From assembly GCF_014596085.1 (NCBI RefSeq), contig NZ_JACCJY010000039.1, positions 1 through 59,650 on the forward strand: a stretch of 59,650 nucleotides of DNA, written 5' to 3'. A program made the translations under genes and the position numbers. This DNA is from Azospirillum tabaci. Lineage in GTDB: Bacteria > Pseudomonadota > Alphaproteobacteria > Azospirillales > Azospirillaceae. The notes under the pieces are model-generated. The model was not told the DNA's origin and searched no databases. It saw only the letters and a list, made by a program, of their open reading frames with translations. Position 1 is the stretch's first letter, and each line of letters begins with the position of its first letter. Below, piece by piece: positions 44,863-54,207 of the stretch.

Positions 44863-45615
44863 ATGGCGCGGGTGCGTGCGGACGTGGCGCTGGTGGAGCG
44901 CGGGCTGGCCGAAAGCCGGGCCAAGGCGCAGGCGCTGATCCTGGCCGGGCTGGTCTATTCCGACACCAAGCGCATCGACAAGGCCGGCGATCCCATCGCT
45001 GTGGACGCTCCGCTGTCGGTGAAGGGGCAGGACCATCCCTGGGTGTCGCGCGGCGGGCTGAAGCTGGCCAAGGGGCTGGACGTCTTCGGTTTCGACCCCA
45101 CCGGCCTGACCGCCGTAGACGTGGGCGCCTCGACCGGCGGCTTCACCGACGTGCTGCTGACCCGCGGCGCCGCCAAGGTTTACGCGGTGGACGTCGGGCA
45201 TGGGCAATTGGCTTGGAAGCTGCGCAATGACCCGCGGGTGGTCGTGCTGGAAAAGACCAACGCCCGCCACCTGACCAGCGCCGAGATTCCCGACCCCGTG
45301 GACATGGTGGTGTGCGACGCCAGTTTCATCGGGTTGGAGGTGGTGCTGCCTGCGGCGCTCGCCCTGGCCGTGCCGGGCGGGCGGCTCGTCGCCCTCATCA
45401 AACCGCAGTTCGAGGTCGGCAAGGGCCGCGTCGGCAAGGGCGGGGTGGTGCGCGAGCCGCACCTGCACCAGGAGGTCTGCGACCGCATCCGCGCTTGGCT
45501 CGACGCGCTTCCGGGTTGGCGGGTGCTCGACGTCACCGAGAGCCCGATCACCGGCCCCGAAGGGAACAAGGAGTTCCTGATCGGGGCGGTCAAGGACCTC
45601 TGGATAGAACCGTAA
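44863..45615 (+). CDS. tlyA: TlyA-family rRNA 2'-O-methyltransferase (S4 domain protein)
   Basis: A 250-residue protein with an N-terminal S4 RNA-binding domain (about 5-65: VRADVALVERGLAESRAKAQ, then ALILAGLVY) and an FtsJ-type methyltransferase domain. That domain has the SAM site AVDVGASTGGFTDVLLTRGA near residue 86, VYAVDVGHGQLAWKL, catalytic-type VCDASFIGLE and LIKPQFEVGKGRVGKGGVV. The family methylates cytidines of 16S/23S rRNA and was earlier called hemolysin. The ATG has GGGGGAGA upstream. It is transcribed alone, with the CRISPR-Cas relic starting 126 bases beyond. Confidence 0.93.
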   Translation: MARVRADVALVERGLAESRAKAQALILAGLVYSDTKRIDKAGDPIAVDAPLSVKGQDHPWVSRGGLKLAKGLDVFGFDPTGLTAVDVGASTGGFTDVLLTRGAAKVYAVDVGHGQLAWKLRNDPRVVVLEKTNARHLTSAEIPDPVDMVVCDASFIGLEVVLPAALALAVPGGRLVALIKPQFEVGKGRVGKGGVVREPHLHQEVCDRIRAWLDALPGWRVLDVTESPITGPEGNKEFLIGAVKDLWIEP

Positions 45616-45616
45616 A

Positions 45617-45690
45617 CTGTTGCGAGAGCACCCATAAACCGCACTCCGCGGAACCATGAAATGGTCCGCAACAATCGTGTGCTCTCAGCG
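45617..45690. repeat. Nested inverted repeat between tlyA and the cas5 relic
   Basis: Outer arms GAGAGCAC (45624-45631) and GTGCTCTC (45679-45686) enclose an inner stem GCGGAACCAT / ATGGTCCGC with loop GAA and one bulged base. There is no T-run. It could be a hairpin at the tlyA mRNA end or a leftover terminal repeat of a mobile element. Confidence 0.5.
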
Positions 45691-45741
45691 AAATGAAAAA
45701 TGAATGTCCTGCTGGTGAACGCTCACCGCAGGAGGCTCTCC

Positions 45742-46405
45742 ATGTCGCGCAGCGTTGCATTGCGCTCCTCGGGGATCCGATCTTGCTTCTGTCGCGCGGA
45801 GTTCGAGACCGGACGCGTCTCCTACGATGTGATTGCTCTGCCCACCGCTCACGGTATCTGCGACAGCGTGTATTGGCAACCCCGGGCTGCGCTGGATCAT
45901 CGACCGCATCCATGTCCTCAAGCCAATCCGCTTCCAGTCGCTGAGCCGCAACGAGATCGGTGACCGCATCCCGGTTGCCTCGGTGCGCCATGCCATGCGG
46001 AACGGTGCCTTTCAGACCCTGCCGCGAGTCGCCGCCGACAACCGGCAACGACGCGCCGCCACCATCTTGGTTGAGGTTGATTATCTCATCACCGCCCGCC
46101 TCACCCTGACCGATGACGCCCCGGTTGGGGACCGGCTGGACATCCCCCGTACTATCGTCACCCGCCGCGGCCAATGCTTCCGCTCTCCCTGCCTCGGCAC
46201 CGGCGAGTTTCCGGCCGACGTCATGCTCTGGGAGGGCCCCCCGCCGATGCACGAACTCCCCGGCGACCAGCGCGACCGCGACCTCGGTCTCATGCTGCTG
46301 GACATCAATTACGCCAACAATCATGCCTCCCGCTTCTTTCCTGCCGTCCTGCGCGACGGCGTCATCGACGTTCCGCCTTTCGTTGCGGCGGCGGTGCGGC
46401 CATGA
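45742..46405 (+). pseudogene. cas5: Frameshifted type I-C CRISPR-associated cas5 (Cas5d/Cas5c)
   Basis: From the ATG at 45742 (AGGAGG seven bases upstream) the frame gives GRVSYDVIALPTAHGICDSV and YWQP, the N-terminal part of subtype I-C Cas5. An extra C in the CCCC run at 45880-45883 then shifts frame. The new frame continues GLRWIIDRIHVLKPIRFQSL, QRRAATILVEVDYLITARL, then GQCFRSPCLGTGEFPADVML and RFFPAVLRDGVIDVPPF to the stop at 46405. Together this covers essentially the whole protein. Subtype I-C Cas5 normally cuts pre-crRNA and caps the Cascade complex; this copy cannot be made full length without frameshifting. It overlaps the cas8c start as ATGA. Confidence 0.85.
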
Positions 46406-47320
46406 GCGTCCTTGCCGCTCTTGCGGCCCATTACGACCGGCTGGAACGCTGCCATTGACACCCCTTCGGCTTCACCCGCGAACGCATCACCTTCGGCCTC
46501 GTGCTGTCCACCAATGGTGAAGCCATCGCCTGCAACGATCTGCGGCTCGGGGCGAAGGGCCAGAGCCACGGGCGGCCGATGACGGTGCCACGCTCGTTCA
46601 AGCGGTCGGGGATCAAGCCTCCTCCGTTCTTCCTGTGGGACAACAGCCGTTATGTCCTCGGGCTTGGCCGCCCGGCAGAAGGGAGCGAACCACGGGCCTA
46701 CGCCGACCGCGCCGCCGCCTTCCGCGACTGGCACGAGCTACTGTTCGACGGTACGGACGATCCCGGTCTGTTGGCCGTCCGGTGCTTCCTGCGCTCGTAG
46801 ACCCCGGAGCGCTTCGGCCAGGCTCCGTTCTCACCGGCGTTGCTCGACCGCATCATTGTCTTCCGCCTTGTCGGCGACACCGATGCCGACGGCCGCCCCC
46901 GTTTCCTACACGACCGCCCGGCGGCACGAGCGGTGTGGGAGCCCCATGCCAGCGATGGCGACCGGCCCGAGGCGGTGTGCCTGGTCAGCGGCTGCACCGC
47001 GCCGACCGCCCGCCTGCATCCCGTCATCAAAGGCGTGTCGGGAGCCCGCAAGACCGGCGCCTCGCTGGTCTCCTTCCATCAGGCCGCCTTCACCTCCCAC
47101 GGCAAGCGCCAGGGGGACAACGCCCCGGTGTCGGAGGCCGCCGCCTTTCGGTACGGCGCCGCGCTCAACGCCCTGTTGGCACCGGGCAGCCGCGCCACGC
47201 TGCGCATCGGCGACACTACCACGGTGTTCTGGGCCGACGCCGCCGTTCACGGCGAGGCAGCGGCCCGCCAGGTCGAGGCGTTGGTGACCGCCGCGCTGCG
47301 CCCCACCGGACCGCCTGATC
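46402..47320 (+). pseudogene. cas8c: Type I-C cas8c (csd1) with two nonsense codons, 3' half missing
   Basis: One reading frame from the ATG at 46402 shows Cas8c wording throughout: FGFTRERITFGLVLS, FLWDNSRYVLGLGR, the WTPERF region with W replaced by stop, RFLHDRPAARAVWE, then PTARLHPVIKGVSGARKTGA, AFTSHGKRQGDNAPVSEAAA, and IGDTTTVFWAD. In-frame stops are TGA at 46456-46458 and TAG at 46798-46800 (TGG to TAG, in the RS*TPERF context). Similarity ends near 47320, leaving about 300 of the usual 580-600 residues. It is the large subunit of the I-C surveillance complex; cas7, cas4, cas1, cas2, cas3 and the array are not visible. Confidence 0.85.
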
Positions 47321-47432
47321 CCCGTACGCGACGGGAACGACCGGCGGCAAGCCGGCCGGAGTTGGGATTGGCTGGGCGTTCCGTCTGCGGCCCAGGCCGT
47401 TGGGCTCGGGATCGACCCCGGCAGGTCGGTCG

Positions 47433-47825
47433 TCACTTGCGTGGGACAAACGCATGCTTTTTGAGCAGCTTGCGCATCAACTTACCGGCCGCGGCTTTGT
47501 CCCGGCGGCGCCGGATAAACAAATCCAGAATTTCACCCTCATCATCGACGGCTCGCCACAGATACATCAGCCGGCCGCCGATCCGTACGGCCATTTCATC
47601 CAAGTACCAGCGTGGGCTGGGCTTGGGACGTAGCCGCCCCAGGTTGCCGGAGATGGCCGGCACAAACTTCAGGACCCAGCGGCGGATGGTCTCGTAGGAC
47701 ACCTCCACGCCGCGTTCGGCTAACAACTCCTCGACATCCCGGTAACTAAGCGTGAACCGGAGATAGAGCCAGATCGCGTGCCGGATGACCGCGGGCGGAA
47801 ATTGATGGCGGGCATACGAAAGCGG
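47433..47825 (-). pseudogene. IS6-family transposase, truncated at both ends
   Basis: The minus strand encodes SYARHQFPPAVIRHAIWLYL, RFTLSYRDVEELLAERGVEV, YETIRRWVLKFVPAISGNL, then WYLDEMAVRIGGRLMYLWRA and LDLFIRRRRDKAAAGKLMRK, the N-terminal half of IS6-family DDE transposases. Only the first catalytic Asp (YLDEM) is present. The frame stops right after LLKKHAFVPRK, before the second Asp and the Glu. No start codon belongs to it, since the frame runs into unrelated sequence upstream. No terminal repeats are seen. It lies about 110 bases beyond the last cas8c similarity, so the original insertion may have removed the rest of the cas operon. Confidence 0.8.
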
Positions 47826-47875
47826 CGGCCTCCGAGCAAGATAAACCCGCGACTGGCGCGCCGCCACCGTTCCCG

Positions 47876-48003
47876 TGACAACGCCCGCTCGGCCTGCGCT
47901 CGGTGCCGTCGTCGGGCATGCCTTCGGCTGGCGCGCGACCTTCCTGTCCGTGGCGGTCATGGCCGTGGTGGCGATCGGCGGCATCACGGCCGGCGTGCGG
48001 CGC
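47876..48003 (+). pseudogene. Fragment of an MFS transporter
   Basis: The plus-strand frame gives ALGAVVGHAFGWRATFLSVA, then VMAVVAIGGITAGVRRDA, matching the G-x-x-x-G-x-x-x-GWRATF segment and following helix found in drug:H+ antiporter and AraJ-type major facilitator proteins. Only about 40 residues survive, between the IS6 remnant and the peptide-transporter operon. The similarity is short but the wording is characteristic. Confidence 0.5.
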
Positions 48004-48087
48004 GACGCCAGCTCGGACGTCACATCGTTTCAAGGCCATTCCCCACCATAACACCCTGGGACTGAACATCTAGCGTAATACAGATCT

Positions 48088-49085
48088 TCACCCCACCCGC
48101 ACATCATCCCGGATGCACGCCACCGAATGCCCCGGCGCCACCTCCCGCAGCGTCCGCGCCTCTGGCGCCGCACAAGCCGGCAACGCGAACGGACACCGGG
48201 TGCGGAAGACGCAGCCCGACGGCGGATTCATCGGGCTCGGCACGTCGCCGTCCAGAAGCATGCGAGACTTCGGCGCATCCGGGTCCGGGTCGGGGGCGGC
48301 CGACAGCAGGGCCATGGTGTAGGGGTGACGCGGGCGCTCGTAGAGCGAGTCGCTCGGAGCAATCTCCATCAGGCGACCGAGATACATCACCGCAACCCGA
48401 TCGCTGATGTAGCGCACCACCGCCAGATCATGGGCGATGAACAGCACCGCCAGCCCCAGCTCGCGCTGCAGGTCGCCCAGCAGGTTCACCACCTGAGCCT
48501 GCACCGAGACGTCGAGCGCCGACACCGGCTCGTCCGCCACGATGAAGTCGGGCTCCACCGCCAGCGCGCGGGCGATGCCGATGCGCTGGCGCTGGCCGCC
48601 GGAGAATTCGTGCGGAAAGCGATCCATGGCATCGGCGGTCAGGCCGACCTTCTCCAAGAGCGCGGCCACACGGTCGCGGCGGTCGGCGCGGGTGCCGATG
48701 TTGTGGATCACCAGGGCCTCGCCGATCACGTCGCGCACGCGCTGGCGCGGGTCGAGGCTAGCATAGGGGTCCTGGAAGACGATCTGCATGCGGCGGCGCT
48801 GCGCCCGCATCTCGGCCGTCGGCAGGCCGGTGATCTCCTGTCCGTCGAAGCGGATGGAGCCCCCGGTCGGCTCGATCAGTCGCAGGATGCTGCGCCCGGC
48901 GGTGGTCTTGCCGGAGCCTGATTCGCCGACCAGCCCCAGCACCTCGCCGCGGTTCAGGTCGAAGGACAGGTCGTCCACCGCCTTCACCCAGCCGACCGGC
49001 CGTTGCAGCAGCCCACCGCGTACGGGAAAGCGCTTTTCCAGATTGCGCACGCTCAACAGGGGCTGTTCGGACACGGTGACGGCGG

Positions 49086-49089
<4 letters not shown>
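48088..49089 (-). CDS. Oligopeptide/dipeptide ABC transporter ATP-binding protein (DppF/OppF-type)
   Basis: A 333-residue ATPase. Walker A is GESGSGKTTAGRSIL (about residue 54), signature FSGGQRQRIGIARAL (about 162), Walker B FIVADEPVSALDVSVQAQV (about 182) and switch His in LFIAHDLAVV. The C-terminal oligopeptide domain has HPYTMALLSAAPDPDP and a Cys-rich CVFRTRCPFALPACAAPE segment that binds an iron-sulfur cluster or metal in relatives. The ATG at 49089 overlaps the upstream ATPase stop by four bases. It is the last gene of the eight-gene D-amino-acid/peptide operon. Confidence 0.93.
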
Positions 49090-50090
<1,001 letters not shown>

Positions 50091-50119
50091 GACGGGATCC
50101 CGGAATTGGGTTCAGCGGA

Positions 50120-51178
50120 TCAGCGGGTGCAGCCGCGGGCCGGCACCGGCCAGTCGCCGACGACCTCGCCGTTGCGGCTGATCGCCATGCGGTCGTGCAG
50201 GTTGGTCACCACGCAGACATGGTTGGGCAGGATGCGCACGCGGTCGCCGATTTCCGGCCGCTCCGCGCACTTGCTGAGGTCGACCACCGCGTGCTCCTCG
50301 TTGACGCGGACGATCACCGCGTCGGGGCAGTCGAGGATCAGGCCGAACCCTTCGCCCACCGACGGGGCGACGCGGTCGCTCGACAGCGTTTTGCTGCCGC
50401 AATCCAGCACGGCGCGGTCAGGGGTGGGGCGGCTGACCACGGTGGCGTGGACATGCACGGCGCACTCGTCCAGCGTCGCCACCCCGGCGCCGACGGTGGC
50501 GCGGTCGTGATAGATGTTGGTGCCAACGCGCAGCTCGGTCACGCCGGGAAGCTCGTGGGTGTCCCAGCAGCCGGGGGTGCCGCCGACCGATACCGTCTCC
50601 ACCGCTATGCCGGCGCCGTCCAGCAGGGCGCGCGTCTCTGCCACGAACGGAACGGTGCGGGGGCCGCGCGGGTAGGTCATCAGGCCGCGGAAGCGGGTCA
50701 GGCCGTTGCCGGCGGCGCGGCGGGCCAGTGTCAGAACCTCATCCGGGGTCTGCACGCCGCAGCGGCCGTCGCCGCTGTCAAACTCCACCAGAATGCCGAT
50801 CTCGACGCCGGCTTCCGCCGCGGCCGCCGCCACGGTGTCGAGGGCCACGGCGTTGTCGAGCGCCACCGTCAGTTTCGTCTTGCCGGCCAGCTCGGCGAGC
50901 GGCTTCACCTTGGCGGCGCCGACGATGGGGTAGGTCAGCAGGATGTCGGCACAGCCGGCCTCCGCCATCACCATCGCCTCGCTGATCTTCTGGCAGGTGA
51001 TGCCGACGGCGCCCAGCTCGATCTGGCGGAGCGCGAATTGGGGAAGCTTGTGGGTCTTGATGTGCGGGCGCAGCGCCAACCCGTGCCGGTCGCAATAGGC
51101 CTGCATCTTGGTCAGGTTATGCTCGACCCTGTCGAGGTCGATGACGGGGACGGGAGTGTCGAGATCGTCGACGCGCAT
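50120..51178 (-). CDS. PLP-dependent D-serine/D-threonine dehydratase or aldolase (fold type III, DSD1/D-TA family)
   Basis: A 352-residue enzyme of the alanine-racemase-like fold III family that acts on D-3-hydroxy amino acids. The PLP lysine is Lys41 in LRPHIKTHKLPQ. Substrate-barrel segments include TCQKISEAMVMAEAG, ILVEFDSGDGRCG and GTNIYHDR. The late metal site is His320 and Cys322 (LPNHVCVVTNLHD). An H-x-C pair is the zinc site of eukaryotic-type D-serine dehydratase, whereas classical D-threonine aldolases have H-x-D, so dehydration is favoured but not proven. The ATG at 51178 has CGGAGCGG upstream. A RidA gene is directly upstream, which would clear the enamine that a dehydratase makes. 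Confidence 0.85.
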   Translation of the reverse strand: MRVDDLDTPVPVIDLDRVEHNLTKMQAYCDRHGLALRPHIKTHKLPQFALRQIELGAVGITCQKISEAMVMAEAGCADILLTYPIVGAAKVKPLAELAGKTKLTVALDNAVALDTVAAAAAEAGVEIGILVEFDSGDGRCGVQTPDEVLTLARRAAGNGLTRFRGLMTYPRGPRTVPFVAETRALLDGAGIAVETVSVGGTPGCWDTHELPGVTELRVGTNIYHDRATVGAGVATLDECAVHVHATVVSRPTPDRAVLDCGSKTLSSDRVAPSVGEGFGLILDCPDAVIVRVNEEHAVVDLSKCAERPEIGDRVRILPNHVCVVTNLHDRMAISRNGEVVGDWPVPARGCTR

Positions 51179-51272
51179 GGGACCGCTCCGGAACACGAAT
51201 TCGGGAAATGGGCCGATCCCGGCGGCGGAGCCATGGGATCGGCCGTGTGTAGAAGATGTTACGCCGCCATAC

Positions 51273-51656
51273 CTATGCTTGCGGCAGGACGGCGATGCAG
51301 TCGATTTCCACCTGGATGTTGTTCAGCTGGCAGCCGATGGTGGTGCGGGCCGGCGGCTCGGTCGGGAAGAACTCCGAATAGAGCGCGTTGTATTCCTGGA
51401 AGCGGCCGAGATCGCTGAGATAGCTGTTGACCTTCACCACATGGGCAAGGTCTGTGCCGGCGGCCTTCAGGATGATTTCCAGGTTGCGCAGGGTCTGGCG
51501 CACCTCGCCGGCGAAATCCTCGGGCAGCGCGCCGGTCTCCGGATGGTGCGGCCCCTGGCCCGACACGTAGACGAAGCCGTTCGCGACGATCGCGTGGCTG
51601 TATTGGCCGGCGGGCTTCGCACCCTTTTCGGCGAAGATCGGCTTGCGGTTGGTCAT
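51273..51656 (-). CDS. RidA family reactive-intermediate deaminase
   Basis: A 127-residue RidA/YjgF protein. Family wording: GQYSHAIVANGFVYVSGQGP near residue 18, VRQTLRNLEIILKAAGTDL, VVKVNSYLSDLGRFQEYNAL, then PPARTTIGCQLNNIQVEIDC with the substrate-binding Arg and Glu. RidA proteins hydrolyse enamine/imine intermediates from PLP or oxidase enzymes. Its location between the D-aminoacylase and the PLP enzyme gene fits that use. The ATG at 51656 has GAGGA upstream. Subgroup (RidA versus Rid2-7) is not decided. Confidence 0.9.
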   Translation of the reverse strand: MTNRKPIFAEKGAKPAGQYSHAIVANGFVYVSGQGPHHPETGALPEDFAGEVRQTLRNLEIILKAAGTDLAHVVKVNSYLSDLGRFQEYNALYSEFFPTEPPARTTIGCQLNNIQVEIDCIAVLPQA

Positions 51657-51678
51657 TCGGTCCTCACAGGTTTGAATA

Positions 51679-53283
51679 TCAGACGCGGACCAGGGCCTTG
51701 CCCGGACGCGCGCCGGTGTGCCCGCCGTCGCGCAGGACGAACTGTCCGGCGACGAGCACGTCGGTGATGCCGTGGGGCGGGCGCGTCGGGTCCTGGAAGG
51801 TCGCGCGGTCCGCCACATCGGCGGTGAACAGGGTCAGGTCGGCCACCATGCCCGGCCGGATCAGCCCGCGGTCGGACAGGCCGAAGCGCTGCGCCGGGAC
51901 GGCGGTCATGTGGCGCACGGCATCCTCCAGCCCCAGCTTGCCCTCGCCGTTCAGGGCACGGGCGAGATAGCGCGGGAAACTGCCGAAAGCGCGGGGATGC
52001 GGCTTGCCGGTTTCGCGCGGCAGCCCGTCGGACCCCAGCATGTGCAGCGGGTGCGACAGCGCGGCTTCCAGATCGGCTTCGTCCAGTTGGAACATAACGA
52101 TGTTGGTGCGGCCACGGTCGGCGCGGATCAGGCGGACCAGCGTGTCGAAGGGCTGTTCCTTCGCCACCTCTGCGATGTCGGTCAGCGACAGCCCTTCCAG
52201 CGTGCGCAGGCTCGGCTCGCCGACGCCGCCGATACGGACATTTTCCCAGCCGATCAGGCGGATCTTGGATTCCCAGCCTGCATCGCCGGGCGCCTCTCCG
52301 TCTTCCACGGCGCGGCGCAAGGCCGCTAGCCCGTCCGCATCGGCCATGCGCGCCAGCAGCGCCACCACCCCGCCCGCGAGAGCCGAGGGGGGCAGCAGTT
52401 GCAGGATGGTGCTGGAGCCGGCCGGGTAGGGGTACATGTCGAAGCTGACGTCGGTGCCGCCCTTGCGCGCGATCTCCAGCCGCTCCACCGCCCGCGGCAG
52501 GCTGCCCCAGTAGGGCCGCCCAGCCGCTTGCAAATGGGACAGCAGGCCGCTCGCTCCACCCGCTTTCAGCAGTTCGAGAAACTCGTCCACCGAGGCGATC
52601 AGCCCGCCTTCATAGGAGCGGACATGGGCGGTCAGCAGCGCGCCATGTTCGGCCACAACCTCCGTCAGCCGCACCAGCTCGGCGCGGTCGGCCCAGGCGC
52701 TGGGCGGATAGACGAGGCCGAGCGACAGGCCGTGCGCGCCCTGGCGAAGCTGCTCGGCCAGCAGGGCCGCCATCGCCTCGCGCTCCTCGGCGGTGGCGGC
52801 GCGGTTCTGCCAGCCCATAACGGCGAGGCGCAGGGCGGCGTGCCCGACCAGCGAGACGAGGTTGATCGCGGTGCCGCGCCCGTCGAGTGCGGAGCGGTAG
52901 CTGGCGAAATCGGCGAAGGTCTCCTGATCCGAAACGGTGCCCAGCAGGTTGCCAAAATGCTCGCGCAATGGGCCGTCGCTGTCGGGGCTCTGCGGGTAGA
53001 GACCGAAGGAACAGTTGCCGACCACCACGGTGGTGACGCCCTGCGCCACCTTTTCCGGCCGGCCGGGCTGGCGCAACTGGATCAGGTCGTCGTGGCAATG
53101 GGCGTCGATGAAGCCGGGAGCCAGGAAGCGTCCCTGCGCCTCCAGCGGTTCGGCGTCGGGCGCGTCCAGCATCGGGCCGACGGCGGTGATGCGTCCGCGT
53201 TCCACCAGCACGTCGGCGGGGAACCAGGGGGCGCCGGTGCCGTCGATGACGCGGGCGCCCTTAATGAGGAAAGTGGCACTCAT
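51679..53283 (-). CDS. D-aminoacylase (N-acyl-D-amino-acid deacylase)
   Basis: A 534-residue amidohydrolase that removes the acyl group from N-acyl-D-amino acids, or the N-terminal part from D-residue dipeptides. Metal ligands of the D-aminoacylase group are visible: PGFIDAHCHDD (His62, His64), the bridging Cys91 in VVGNCSFGLYP, His in LLTAHVRSYEGG and GLLSHLQAAG, and the catalytic Asp in LGSDGLPRETGKPHPRAFG. Length is slightly above the usual 480-500. It sits between the permease genes and ridA; products would be free D-amino acids for the downstream PLP enzyme. Confidence 0.92.
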   Translation of the reverse strand: MSATFLIKGARVIDGTGAPWFPADVLVERGRITAVGPMLDAPDAEPLEAQGRFLAPGFIDAHCHDDLIQLRQPGRPEKVAQGVTTVVVGNCSFGLYPQSPDSDGPLREHFGNLLGTVSDQETFADFASYRSALDGRGTAINLVSLVGHAALRLAVMGWQNRAATAEEREAMAALLAEQLRQGAHGLSLGLVYPPSAWADRAELVRLTEVVAEHGALLTAHVRSYEGGLIASVDEFLELLKAGGASGLLSHLQAAGRPYWGSLPRAVERLEIARKGGTDVSFDMYPYPAGSSTILQLLPPSALAGGVVALLARMADADGLAALRRAVEDGEAPGDAGWESKIRLIGWENVRIGGVGEPSLRTLEGLSLTDIAEVAKEQPFDTLVRLIRADRGRTNIVMFQLDEADLEAALSHPLHMLGSDGLPRETGKPHPRAFGSFPRYLARALNGEGKLGLEDAVRHMTAVPAQRFGLSDRGLIRPGMVADLTLFTADVADRATFQDPTRPPHGITDVLVAGQFVLRDGGHTGARPGKALVRV

Positions 53284-53284
53284 C

Positions 53285-54193
53285 TCATTTCGCCTTCTGG
53301 AGCCGGGGGTCGAGCGCGTCGCGCAGCCCGTCGCCGACGATCTGGAGCGACAGCACGGTCAGGACGATGGCGCAGCCGGGGAACAGGATCAGCCAGTCGG
53401 CCTGCTGGAAATACTGCTGGGCGCCGGCGATCATGTTGCCCCAGGTCGGCGTTGTTGGCGGCACCCCAACGCCGAGGAAGGACAGTGCCGCCTCCGTCAA
53501 AATGGCGTAGGCGAAGATGAAGGTGGCCTGCACCAGGATTGGCGAGATCAGGTTGGGCAAAATGTGCAGGAAGACGATGCGCGGCGTGGAGGCGCCCAAC
53601 GCCGTCGCCGCCTCGATGAACGGCATCTCGCGCACCACGAGGCAGGCGGCGCGCACCACGCGGGCGACACGCGGCGTATAGACGATGCCGAGCGCCAGCA
53701 CGACGTTGTAGAGCGACGGCCCCAGCGCCGCCATGAAGGCGATGGCCAGCAGGATGTCCGGGAAGGCCATCAGCGCATCGGTCAGCCGCATCAGCACGCC
53801 GTCCAGTGGCCGGATGTAGCCGGCGGCCAGCCCCAGCAGCGTGCCCATCAGCGTCGCCACCACCACGACCAGCAGCCCGACCAGCAGCGACAGCCGGGCG
53901 CCCAGCATCACGCGGGACAGCACGTCGCGGCCATATTCATCGGTGCCGAACCAGTGGGCGGCCGACGGCGGCTTCAGCCGGCCAAGGATGTCCATCTTCA
54001 TCGGGTTGAACGGCGTGATCCACGGCGCCAGCAGCGCCACCGCCAGGATCGTCAGCATGATCAGGAAGGACAGCACCACCAGTCGGCGGCGGAACAGCTG
54101 GCGCATCAGCAGGGCGGCCGGCGAGCGGCTGCGGTGAGGCTTGGCCGGGGAGGGAAGGGAGACGTTGCCGTGACCGGCGGGGACGCTTGCCAT
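53285..54193 (-). CDS. Oligopeptide/dipeptide ABC transporter permease (DppC-type)
   Basis: A 302-residue permease with six membrane helices. The first, at about residues 36-60 (RRLVVLSFLIMLTILAVALL), is followed by the family's PHWFGTDEYGRDVLSRVMLG-type segment (here AAHWFGTDEYGRD). The EAA loop, EAATALGASTPRIVFLHILP near residue 200, contacts the ATPase. The ATG at 54193 has GGGAGGG upstream. It starts 14 bases after the DppB-type gene and ends one base before the D-aminoacylase gene region, so the unit is continuous. Confidence 0.93.
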   Translation of the reverse strand: MASVPAGHGNVSLPSPAKPHRSRSPAALLMRQLFRRRLVVLSFLIMLTILAVALLAPWITPFNPMKMDILGRLKPPSAAHWFGTDEYGRDVLSRVMLGARLSLLVGLLVVVVATLMGTLLGLAAGYIRPLDGVLMRLTDALMAFPDILLAIAFMAALGPSLYNVVLALGIVYTPRVARVVRAACLVVREMPFIEAATALGASTPRIVFLHILPNLISPILVQATFIFAYAILTEAALSFLGVGVPPTTPTWGNMIAGAQQYFQQADWLILFPGCAIVLTVLSLQIVGDGLRDALDPRLQKAK

Positions 54194-54207
54194 TGGAACC
54201 CTCCCTC

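Noticed and set aside
47826..48023. Upstream extension of the IS6 transposase frame
   Set aside because: The frame is open, but this part is the reverse complement of an MFS transporter segment, so the extension is not transposase.
45616..48087. Possible CRISPR array near the cas relic
   Set aside because: No direct repeat of 25-37 bases with regular spacing is visible; the only repeat is the nested hairpin at 45617-45690.
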